In this document: in pieces, positions 1 to 6,879 of the stretch
How positions within the stretch are numbered: position 1 is the stretch's first letter
Layout of the letters: each line of letters starts with the position of its first letter
Source of the DNA: Roseisolibacter sp. H3M3-2
GTDB lineage: Bacteria > Gemmatimonadota > Gemmatimonadetes > Gemmatimonadales > Gemmatimonadaceae
Direction: 5' to 3'
DNA length: 36,230 nucleotides
Assembly (NCBI RefSeq): GCF_029211165.1
Contig: NZ_JARGEK010000008.1
Coordinates: 1-36,230, forward strand
Program-made: the position numbers and the translations under genes
Notes under the pieces: model-generated
Seen by the model: only the letters and a program-made list of their open reading frames with translations
Databases searched by the model: none
Told to the model about the DNA's origin: nothing

Positions 1-53
1 GAGCGCCGGGCGCCGAGCGCCGAGGATGACGCCGCGCTCGGCGCTCCGCGCTC
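1..53. repeat. Hairpin element P0 (7-bp words, imperfect)
   Basis: The left arm at 3-24 is made of 7-bp words (GCGCCGG, GCGCCGA, GCGCCGA). Positions 8-24 pair with 37-53 at 15 of 17 positions across a 12-nt loop. The element lies about 75 bp beyond the stop of the minus-strand ankyrin gene and may extend past the window edge. The architecture matches the other hairpins in this window, with arms of short tandem words mirrored across a loop. The rest of 54-127 shows no recognisable feature. Confidence 0.5.
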
Positions 54-127
54 GGGTCGCCCGCCACGCGCGGCCGGGTGCGCGCGCGGAGCCCCCGCCA
101 TCCGACGAACCCGGAAGCGCTCCGGCC

Positions 128-1201
128 CTACGACGACGCGGCGTGCGCGCGCAGCAGCGCCGCCACCTCGTGCCGCCCGCAGTGCTCGGCCCACCCGAGC
201 GGGTCGGCGTCGTGCTCGGTGTCGCGCACCGACGGGTCGGCGCCGGCGGCGAGCAGCAGCCGCGCGACCTCGACGTGCCCGAGGAACGCCGCGAGGTGCA
301 GCGGCGTCACGACCGCGCCCCAGTGCGCCCACCGCGCGCCCGGGTCGGCGCCGCGGGCGAGCAGCTCGCGCACCGCCTCGGCGTCGCCCCGCTTCGCCAT
401 GAGGTGCAGCGCGCCCGCGTCGACGACGCCCGCGCCCGGGTACGCGCGCGCCGCCGCGTCCCCCGCGCGCAGCGCCAGCGCGACCAGCAGCGTCGCCGCG
501 ACGCGCCCGCGCGCCGCCGCCAGCACGGCGCGGTCGGTGTCGGGGTCGGTGGCGTACGCCGACGGCGGCATCCCCTCGGCGTCGCCGGCCAGCGGGTCGG
601 CGCCCAGCGCCAGCAGCAGCGCGGCCATGCGCGGGCGGCGCATGCGCACCGCGAAGTGCAGCGGGAGCTGCCCCCCCTCGTGGCGGCTCATCGGGCGCGC
701 GAGCTGCGACGGGTCCCCGGCGACGATGCGGCGCACCTCGTCCGCGTCGTCCGTCGCGACGGCGGAGAAGACGTGGTGCCGCGCCCCCGCCGCGCGCAGC
801 AGCCGCACGACCTCGCGGTGCGCGTCGTCGTCGCAGCCGTCCCAGCACGTCGCCCAGCCGATGACCTCGAGCGCGTGGTCGTCGCCGCGGCCGACCGGGT
901 CGGCGCCGGCGGCGAGCAGGCGGCGCACCACGTCCGCGCGCCCCGCGGCGGCGGCCCAGTGGAGCGCGGTCGTGTCGTCGCCGGCCTCCTTCGCGTTCGG
1001 GTCGAGGCCGCGCGCCAGCAGCAGCGCGACGACGGCGTCCTGCCCCGCGTGCGCGGCCGCGTGCAGCGGCGTCCACGCGTAGGGCGGGAGGCGCGCGTGC
1101 AGCCGCGCGGGGTCCTCGTCGAGCATCGCGGCCACGCGCGCGGCGTCGCCGGCGCGCACGGCGTCGAACAGCGGCTGGACCTCCGACACGGGCTCGGGCA
1201 C
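128..1201 (-). CDS. Ankyrin-repeat protein
   Basis: This 357-residue protein has no signal peptide and is probably cytoplasmic. Ankyrin-type units are visible at about 44-73 (TPLHAAAHAG...LLARGLDPNA), 78-105 (TALHWAAAAGRADVVRRLLAAGADP), 178-206, 263-290 and 299-327 (TPLHLAAFLG...LLAAGADPSV). The units around 110-145 and 215-255 are degenerate. Ankyrin repeats bind other proteins, and no catalytic domain is seen, so the partner is unknown. The GTG start at 1201 is chosen because GGGAGG lies five to six bases upstream. It is divergent from the VOC gene, with 127 bp between the two starts. Confidence 0.9.
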   Translation of the reverse strand: MPEPVSEVQPLFDAVRAGDAARVAAMLDEDPARLHARLPPYAWTPLHAAAHAGQDAVVALLLARGLDPNAKEAGDDTTALHWAAAAGRADVVRRLLAAGADPVGRGDDHALEVIGWATCWDGCDDDAHREVVRLLRAAGARHHVFSAVATDDADEVRRIVAGDPSQLARPMSRHEGGQLPLHFAVRMRRPRMAALLLALGADPLAGDAEGMPPSAYATDPDTDRAVLAAARGRVAATLLVALALRAGDAAARAYPGAGVVDAGALHLMAKRGDAEAVRELLARGADPGARWAHWGAVVTPLHLAAFLGHVEVARLLLAAGADPSVRDTEHDADPLGWAEHCGRHEVAALLRAHAASS

Positions 1202-1296
1202 GGCGGCCTCCCTCGGCTGGGACCCCGAATATCCGGCCGGCGGGGGCGCGGCACCAGCGGCCGGACGGCGTCCTCGCGGCGCGGCGCCGCCGGCGT

Positions 1297-1328
1297 TAGC
1301 ATCGCCCCGACACCGACGCGGAGGCGCG
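1297..1328 (+). promoter_or_regulatory. Candidate -10 box and Shine-Dalgarno of the VOC gene
   Basis: TAGCAT at 1297-1302 resembles the TAGCTT boxes in front of other genes of this window. Here it is followed by a leader of about 20 nt with GGAGG at 1320-1324, four bases before the ATG. No clear -35 box is visible. The shared 1202-1328 gap must also hold the promoter of the divergent ankyrin gene, for which GATATT on the minus strand is only a weak candidate. Confidence 0.35.
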
Positions 1329-1721
1329 ATGACGGCGGACGACGGCGTGCGGCTGGGACGGATCGGGCAGGTCGCGATGACGGTGCGGGACCTGCCGGGC
1401 GCGGTGCGGTTCTACCGCGACGCGCTGGGGCTGCCGTTCCTGTTCGAGGCGCCGCCCGCGCTGGCGTTCTTCGACTGCGGCGGGGTGCGGCTGATGCTGT
1501 CGGCGCCGGACGGCGGGGGGGAGGCGGGGAAGAACTCGGTGCTGTACTTCGCCGTGCCGGACATCCGGGCGGCGTACGACGGGCTGCGCGGGCGCGGGGT
1601 CGTGTTCGTGGACGAGCCGCACCTGATCGCGCGGCTGCCGGATCGCGAGGTGTGGATGTGCTTCCTGCGGGATCCTGACGAAAATCTGCTGGGGCTGATG
1701 TCGGAGATTCCCGTCGGGTGA
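1329..1721 (+). CDS. VOC (glyoxalase/bleomycin-resistance) superfamily protein
   Basis: This 130-residue protein is a single VOC-fold unit, with a first beta-alpha module at about 11-60 (IGQVAMTVRDLPGAVRFYRDALGLPF) and a second at about 70-127 (VLYFAVPDIRAAYDGLRGRGV...FLRDPDENLLGLMSE). VOC proteins usually place metal ligands on each module. Here Gln14 occupies the first position, and the final acidic ligand of the usual DPdGN..E pattern reads Gly122, so metal binding is uncertain. His98 could be another ligand. Substrate cannot be told from sequence; a dioxygenase, lyase or binding role all remain possible. The ATG has a good Shine-Dalgarno. The gene ends 12 bp before hairpin P1. Confidence 0.85.
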   Translation: MTADDGVRLGRIGQVAMTVRDLPGAVRFYRDALGLPFLFEAPPALAFFDCGGVRLMLSAPDGGGEAGKNSVLYFAVPDIRAAYDGLRGRGVVFVDEPHLIARLPDREVWMCFLRDPDENLLGLMSEIPVG

Positions 1722-1733
1722 GATCGTTGCGCC

Positions 1734-1821
1734 GCGGGAGGGAGGCGTGGGGGCGCTCCGGCGGCGGGATGATGGCTGCGCCATCATAGCGCCGCCTCCG
1801 ACCCCCACGCCTCCCTCCCGC
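1734..1821 (+). repeat. Hairpin element P1
   Basis: Perfect 20-bp outer arms (1734-1753 and 1802-1821, GCGGGAGGGAGGCGTGGGGG and its complement) enclose a 48-bp partly palindromic core. The core starts CGCTCCGGCGGCGGGATGAT and ends CATAGCGCCGCCTCCGA. The same core recurs inverted at 1923-1971 (P2) with unrelated outer arms. P1 starts 12 bp after the VOC stop codon, so it could end that transcript, although no T-run follows. The remaining 1822-1903 is unassigned. Confidence 0.9.
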
Positions 1822-1903
1822 CACCTCCAGTCTTCAACCCACCCACAAACCCAAACAACCCAGACCTGTTTGGCTTGTGGGATGTGACGGTGAGGGGTCA
1901 GAG

Positions 1904-1990
1904 GGGGTGGGACGATGGGGGGTCGAAGGCGGCGCTATGATCGCGCCAGCGATCATCCCGCCGCCGGAGCGCCCCCCATCGTCCCACCCC
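1904..1990 (-). repeat. Hairpin element P2, overlapping the ACT gene 3' end
   Basis: Perfect 19-bp outer arms (1904-1922 and 1972-1990, GGGGTGGGACGATGGGGGG and its complement) flank a 49-bp core. On the minus strand this core begins with the same 20 bases as P1 and ends CATAGCGCCGCCTTCGA; only the central 9-10 bases differ. The core therefore has the same orientation relative to the ACT gene as P1 has relative to VOC. The right arm and part of the core encode the last dozen residues and stop of the ACT protein. Confidence 0.9.
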
Positions 1991-2402
1991 GCGCGCGCGG
2001 ATCTCCGAGCGCCGACAGCACCGCAACGGCATCGTCCGCGCGCCCGGCCGGCACGAAGAGGTGATCGTGCAACGCCCCCGCGATCACGTTCGCCGGGATC
2101 CCGCGCGCCGCGAGCGCCGCCGCCATCGCCGCCGTCATCCCGACGGCCTCCAGCGACGAGTGCACGCGACACGTCACGCACCGGAACGTCGCCCCGCCGC
2201 GCCACACCCCGCACGCCCGCGCGTACGCGGCCCGCAGCACGAGCGACACGCCCTCCTCCTCGCGCACCATCGCGAACGCCGCCGCGAGGTGCGCCGCCGC
2301 CGCCTCCGCCGGCAGCGACACGAAGACGAACTCCCCGTCGAGCAGCGCCGGCCGCAGCGTCGCCAGGAGCGTCGCCAGGTCCGTCTCGCCGGTCGCGCTC
2401 AC
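1953..2402 (-). CDS. Tandem ACT-domain protein, COG3602 type
   Basis: This protein has 149 residues. The pattern GEFVFVSLP at 23-31, FRCVTCRVHSSLEAVGMTAAMAAALAARGI at 73-102 and NVIAGALHDHLFVP at 105-118 is typical of the small COG3602 ACT proteins. ACT domains bind small ligands, often amino acids, and the ligand here is unknown. The GTG start overlaps the upstream permease stop by 4 nt (GTGA), which indicates translational coupling and membership of the transporter operon. Residues about 138-149 (RGGTMGGAPAAG) and the stop codon are encoded by hairpin P2, so the original C-terminus was probably different. Confidence 0.85.
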   Translation of the reverse strand: MSATGETDLATLLATLRPALLDGEFVFVSLPAEAAAAHLAAAFAMVREEEGVSLVLRAAYARACGVWRGGATFRCVTCRVHSSLEAVGMTAAMAAALAARGIPANVIAGALHDHLFVPAGRADDAVAVLSALGDPRARGGTMGGAPAAG

Positions 2403-3322
2403 GCGTCGCGCTTCCCGAGCGCCGCCGGCGCCGCGGCGCGCGCCGACACGCTCGCCAGCACGACGAGCGTCAGCAGGTAGGGGAGCGCGAGGAAGAGCTG
2501 GTACGGCAGCCGCCACCCCATCGCCTGGAAGAGGTACTGCAGCGCGCTCGCGGCGCCGAAGAGGAGCGCGGCCGCCGCGACGCCGACCGGGTGCCAGCGC
2601 CCGAGCACGACCACCGCGATGGCGATGAAGCCGCGCCCGGCCGACATCCCCTCCGCGAAGGTGCCGGCCTGCGCGAGGACGAGCGTCGCGCCGGCGAGCC
2701 CGCCGAGCGCGCCGCCGAAGAGGGTGGCGGCGAGCTGCACGCGGCGCGGGCGGATGCCGGCGGCGGCCGCGGCGTCGGGGCGCTCGCCGACGGCGCGCAG
2801 GGCGAGGCCGGCGTGCGTGCGGAACGTCCACCAGGCGAGCGCGGGGACGAGCAGGTAGAGCGCGTAGGTCGCCGGCGGCTGCGCGAACAGCGCGCGCCCG
2901 ACCACGGGGAGCGCCGACAGCCCCGGGACGGCGAGCGGCGCGGTGGTGGGCGTGGCGAGTGACGCGCCGGTCTCGCCGTAGATCGAGCGGTACAGCGTGC
3001 CGGTGAGGCCGAGCGAGGCCAGGGTGACCGCGGTGCCGGTGATGATCTGGTCGGCGCGCAGCCCGACGGCGAACAGGGCGAACAGCGCCGACGCGGCCAG
3101 CCCCGCGAGCGCGCCGACGACGAAGCCGAGCCCCGCGCCGGCGGCGCCCCCGGCCACCCCGGCGCCGACCAGCGCGCCGAAGGCGCCGGCCATGATCGCG
3201 CCCTCGAGGCCGATGTTGATGACGCCCGCGCGCTCGGTCACCGACTCGCCGAGCGCGGCGAGGGCGAGCGGGGTCGCGGTGCGGACGGTCGCCTCCAGGA
3301 AGGCGGCGAGCGCCTCGGTCAC
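2399..3322 (-). CDS. ABC transporter permease, nucleoside/BMP type (YufQ-like)
   Basis: This 307-residue integral membrane protein has about eight to nine hydrophobic segments. It belongs to the permease family of branched-chain amino acid, sugar and BMP-type nucleoside importers. The N-terminal SVTERAGVINIGLEGAIMAGAFGAL motif (about 27-51) and GRGFIAIAVVVLGRWHPVGV near the C-terminus are characteristic of the YufQ/NupQ half of nucleoside importers. The GTG start overlaps the stop of the first permease by 4 nt. It would pair with that permease and with the ATPase encoded at 6880-8388. A purine or nucleoside substrate is inferred from family. Confidence 0.92.
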   Translation of the reverse strand: MTEALAAFLEATVRTATPLALAALGESVTERAGVINIGLEGAIMAGAFGALVGAGVAGGAAGAGLGFVVGALAGLAASALFALFAVGLRADQIITGTAVTLASLGLTGTLYRSIYGETGASLATPTTAPLAVPGLSALPVVGRALFAQPPATYALYLLVPALAWWTFRTHAGLALRAVGERPDAAAAAGIRPRRVQLAATLFGGALGGLAGATLVLAQAGTFAEGMSAGRGFIAIAVVVLGRWHPVGVAAAALLFGAASALQYLFQAMGWRLPYQLFLALPYLLTLVVLASVSARAAAPAALGKRDA

Positions 3323-4404
3323 GCGGCGGCCTCCGCCCGCTCGACGGCCGGCACCGCGGCGGCGGGGGCGGGGGCGCGCTCGCGCAGCCGCTCCCCCAGC
3401 CGGTCGGCGGCGAGGACGAGGAGGATGAGCAGCGCCTCGACGACGGTGACGACGACGGCCGGGACGCCGGCGTCGCGCTGCATCGCGCCGGCCCCCGCCT
3501 CGAGCGCGCCGAACAGGATCCCCGACGCGACGACGCCGAGCGGGTGGAGGCGGGCCAGCAGGGCGACGGCGATGGCGGTGTAGCCGTAGCCGGGGGAGAG
3601 GTTCTCGTAGAGCGCGTAGGTGACGCCGGTGACCTCGACGGCGCCGGCCAGCCCGGCGAGGGCGCCGCTGGCGAGGAAGGCGGCGGTGGTGACGGCGGCG
3701 ACGTCGATCCGCCCCGCGCTGGCGGCGGCGAACGGGTTGAGCCCGGTGGCGCGCAGCCGGAAGCCGGCGGCGGTGAAGCGGAGGAAGGCCCAGAGCGCGA
3801 CCCCCGCCGCCACGGCCAGCGCGAAGCCGAGGTGAAGGCGCGAGCCGGGGACGATCACCGGGAGCTGGGCGGCCGCGCCGAGCGACGGGGACTGGGGATA
3901 GATGCGCTGCGGCTCCTGGAGAGGCCCGCGCACCAGCCACCCGGCGGCGTGGAGCGCGACGAAGTTCAGCATGATGGTGCTGATGACCTCGAGCACGCCG
4001 AAGCGGCGGCGCAGGACGGCCGCGATCCCGGCCCAGGCGGCGCCCGCCGCGACGCCCGCCAGGAGCGCGGCGGGAAGGGCGACGATCGCGGGGGCCGCCC
4101 CGAGCGCGAGCCCGACGGCGGTCGCCGCCCCCCCGCCGGCCAGCAGCTGCCCCTCGGCGCCCACGTTCAGGATCCCGGCGCGGAAGGCGACGGCGACGGC
4201 GAGGCCGGCGAGGATCAGCGGGACGGCCCGGACGAGGGTCGCCGAGAGGAGGGCGTAGCGCGACCCGGCCGCCCCGGCCCAGAGGGCGCCGAGGGCGGCG
4301 GCGGGGTCATGGCCGGTGAGGGCGAGGAGCAGGACGAGCGCGCCGACCGCGAGGAGGGCGGTGGCGAGGCCGACGGCGAGCGGGCGGAGCGTCACGGCGC
4401 TCAA
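3319..4404 (-). CDS. ABC transporter permease, nucleoside/BMP type (YufP-like)
   Basis: This 361-residue membrane protein has the YufP/NupP layout: an N-terminal segment at about 12-30, the motif VAFRAGILNVGAEGQLLAGG at about 71-90, and a C-terminal SPGYGYTAIAVALLARLHPLGVVASGILFGAL region that contacts the ATPase. It forms the import channel with the next permease. The start at 4404 is a TTG (Leu-Ser-Ala-Val); GTG three codons later is an equally possible start, since neither has a strong Shine-Dalgarno. The last 35 residues are an Ala/Glu/Arg-rich cytoplasmic tail. Confidence 0.92.
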   Translation of the reverse strand: MSAVTLRPLAVGLATALLAVGALVLLLALTGHDPAAALGALWAGAAGSRYALLSATLVRAVPLILAGLAVAVAFRAGILNVGAEGQLLAGGGAATAVGLALGAAPAIVALPAALLAGVAAGAAWAGIAAVLRRRFGVLEVISTIMLNFVALHAAGWLVRGPLQEPQRIYPQSPSLGAAAQLPVIVPGSRLHLGFALAVAAGVALWAFLRFTAAGFRLRATGLNPFAAASAGRIDVAAVTTAAFLASGALAGLAGAVEVTGVTYALYENLSPGYGYTAIAVALLARLHPLGVVASGILFGALEAGAGAMQRDAGVPAVVVTVVEALLILLVLAADRLGERLRERAPAPAAAVPAVERAEAAA

Positions 4405-4449
4405 GCTACCACCGCCGCCGCGGGTTTCCGCGCCCCGCGCGGGCGTCGG

Positions 4450-6816
4450 TCAGCGGCAGGCGACGGGGTCGGCGAACGGGGTGTGCTGCCGGAGCGCGCG
4501 GAGCGAGCCGCGGAGCACGGCGTCGCGGAAGCGCTGGCGCGGCTCCTCGGCGAGCTCCTCCCGCCAGGGGAAGCCGAGCGCGGTGCGGGAGCGCCAGAGC
4601 GTCGGCCCGACGATGGCGGCGCGGCTGGCCTGGCTGCGGACCATCCCGCGAGCCCGCGCGTCGGCGGCGACCCAGAGGAGGCGTCGCTGCCACGGGGCGA
4701 GCGGACACGACTCGGCGGACGCCCCGGTCGGGGGCTCGTCGCTGGTCAGCCCGGCGGGGAGGCCGAGCCGGAGGTAGACGCGCTCCGCCGACCAGGGGGA
4801 CGGGGCGTCGAGGGCGAGGCGGGCGATGGCGGTCGCCGGGAGCGGGGCGGTCGGGCCGAAGCGCGCCCGGAACCACTGCACCCCCACGGGGGGGAGCGGG
4901 GTCACGCGGCCGAGCGCATCGACGATCGCCTCGCCGGCGCCGGTGCCCGGGATGGGGGCGGTGGCGCCCGCGAACCCCGGCAGGTCGAGGTCCTGCACGG
5001 ACGTCAGCACGCCATTCATGCGCCCCTCGCGCGCCAGCATCGCGGCGACGTACCAGTCCACCCCTCGCGCGAACAGTTCGGCCGGGCGGTCGGCGGTGGC
5101 GCGGCCGCGGCCGCTGCGCGGGTTGCGGGTGTCGGCGAGGGCGCGGACGGCGGTGGCCAGCGGTTCGGCGCCGAGCCGGGCGGCGCGGTCGGTGGCGTAG
5201 GTGCCGCGGAGGCCGAGCTGGGTGCGGGCCGTCTGCCAGTCGAGATCGTGGGCGAGCTCGTGGGCGACGGTCCCGGCGCCGGAGGCCGGAGGGAGGTAGA
5301 TGGTGCGGTCGGCCGGGTCATGGAGGGCGAGGGCGAGGTCGCCCTTCGGCGACGCGCCGATGCGCACGCCGAGCCCGTCGAAGCCGAGCCCGGGGAGGGC
5401 GAGCCGGAGGTCGGCGAGGGCGGACTCGAGGTCGAGGAGGGCAGGGACCCGCCACGCCGGGGCGAGGCCGCGGTCGAAGGCGATGCGCGAGATGCCGGCG
5501 CCGAGCCGGATGCGGTCGGCGGTCTCGGCGACCCCGAGGGTCGCGGTGCCGGGGGAGGGGGCGACGACCGGGGCCTGGGCGAAGGGGCGGGCCGCGACCG
5601 CGACCCCGTGGACCAGCCGTCCGAGCCGCCGGCGCACCGGGGCGTCGGCGGCGACGGTGGCGCGCAGGCGGACCCATTCGGCGGCCAGGGCGTCGGCCGT
5701 GCGGGCGCGCGCGGCGAGGCGGCGGATCACGAGCGACTCGCTCTCGGTCGCCGAGCTGTCGTCCGACTGCGGTGATGCTGGCAGGTCCGAACGGTAGCCG
5801 CCCAGCGTGATCGTGACGTAGGGGTCGGGGCGGAGGGGGCGATCGGCGAGCGTCGCCGCCAGCATGGACGCGGCGCGGCAGGGAAGCCAGCCGTCGACGG
5901 CCGCACACCCCGGCACACGGATCGAACGCGCCGATGCAGTCGCCGAGCTGTCGCCCGAGTGCGCGGAATCCGGGACCGTCGCCAGCTCCGTCCGCGCGGC
6001 GCCGGCGCGCAGCTGCACCAGCAGCCGCTCGCCGGCGCGGGGCGCGGCCGCCTGGTCGGGGCGCAGGTCGTCGGCCAGCAGCGGACGCTCGGCGGCGACG
6101 CGGCGCTCGCGGCGCCAGCGGACGAGCAGGGCGAGCGCGTCCGCCTCGGGCGGGGCCGGGTCGGCGGCGCGGGCGGCCAGCAGTCGGGCCGCGTCCTCGC
6201 GAGCGAGACGCCGGTCGCGGGCGAGGGCGGCGGCCGGGGTGGCGGCGTCGGCGACCGTGGCCGGGACCAGCCGCTCGGCGCGGGCCAGGGTGTAGGCGAG
6301 CCGGATCGTCAGCTCGCCGGTGCGCGCGGACGGTGCGCGGGCGACGGTCGAGTCGATGAGGGCGCGGTGGGCGGCGCCGTCCGTCTGCGCGCCGGGGAGC
6401 CACGGGTCGGTCGCGTCGCCGAGCGACGGGGCGTCGATCTGGTAGACCTCGCCGCGGGCGGCCCGCCCGAGGAGCGCCCAGGCGATGGTGCGACCGAGCC
6501 CGGCGAGCTGCGGGTCGGAGGCGGCGCGCTCCGCCAGCTGGAACGGCGACCCGAGCCCGAGCCGGGCGCGCTCCAGGTACAGGAGGGCGTGGGCGCCGGC
6601 CGTGTCGAGGCGCGCCGGGGTGGGGCGGCCGCTGACGGAGCGCGCCGACTCGTCGCCGACCGCGAGCGCGTGGAGCGAGTCGACCGCGCGGTCGGCCTGC
6701 CGGATCCACGCCGCATCGGTCCCCGATACGCCGACACGGTCGCTGCACCCCGCCGCCAGCACGGCGGCAGCGAGAGCGGCGGTCAGGAGGCGGGGGCGGA
6801 AGGCGGGTCGCGACAT
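4450..6816 (-). CDS. Large lipoprotein with LPD1-like zincin (HELAH) domain
   Basis: This 788-residue protein has a lipoprotein signal with lipobox LAAGC (Cys24), so it is likely membrane-anchored outside the cytoplasm. Residues 30-420 are Ala/Arg/Leu-rich helices without a family I recognise. At 496-600 it reads DPADRTIYLPP, GTVAHELAHDLDW (His519, Glu520, His523), then PAELFARGVDWYV with Glu580. This spacing resembles the zincin-type LPD1 domain of polyvalent proteins (R.I.L, AHE..H.LD, E.FAR...YV). A zinc-peptidase role is inferred. It lies between the ATPase and the permeases, where a BMP-type binding protein might be expected, but it does not look like one. The start is the ATG before the signal sequence. 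Confidence 0.75.
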   Translation of the reverse strand: MSRPAFRPRLLTAALAAAVLAAGCSDRVGVSGTDAAWIRQADRAVDSLHALAVGDESARSVSGRPTPARLDTAGAHALLYLERARLGLGSPFQLAERAASDPQLAGLGRTIAWALLGRAARGEVYQIDAPSLGDATDPWLPGAQTDGAAHRALIDSTVARAPSARTGELTIRLAYTLARAERLVPATVADAATPAAALARDRRLAREDAARLLAARAADPAPPEADALALLVRWRRERRVAAERPLLADDLRPDQAAAPRAGERLLVQLRAGAARTELATVPDSAHSGDSSATASARSIRVPGCAAVDGWLPCRAASMLAATLADRPLRPDPYVTITLGGYRSDLPASPQSDDSSATESESLVIRRLAARARTADALAAEWVRLRATVAADAPVRRRLGRLVHGVAVAARPFAQAPVVAPSPGTATLGVAETADRIRLGAGISRIAFDRGLAPAWRVPALLDLESALADLRLALPGLGFDGLGVRIGASPKGDLALALHDPADRTIYLPPASGAGTVAHELAHDLDWQTARTQLGLRGTYATDRAARLGAEPLATAVRALADTRNPRSGRGRATADRPAELFARGVDWYVAAMLAREGRMNGVLTSVQDLDLPGFAGATAPIPGTGAGEAIVDALGRVTPLPPVGVQWFRARFGPTAPLPATAIARLALDAPSPWSAERVYLRLGLPAGLTSDEPPTGASAESCPLAPWQRRLLWVAADARARGMVRSQASRAAIVGPTLWRSRTALGFPWREELAEEPRQRFRDAVLRGSLRALRQHTPFADPVACR

Positions 6817-6879
6817 GGAGCCGGTGGGGCCTGCACGGTACGTGCGCGCCCTCCCCCGGCGTCGACGTCCGGCGACGGC

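Noticed and set aside
1734-1990. P1 and P2 as insertion-sequence or MITE ends of one transposon
   Set aside because: No transposase lies between or near them, no target duplication is visible, and the outer arms differ between copies.
3544-5775. Gly/Glu/Arg-rich frame of 743 codons on the plus strand
   Set aside because: It is antisense to permease and lipoprotein genes and has repeat-like composition with no domain.
6817-6879. Near-palindrome around GTCGAC between the ATPase and lipoprotein genes
   Set aside because: The stem is short, and such GC dyads are expected by chance at this base composition.
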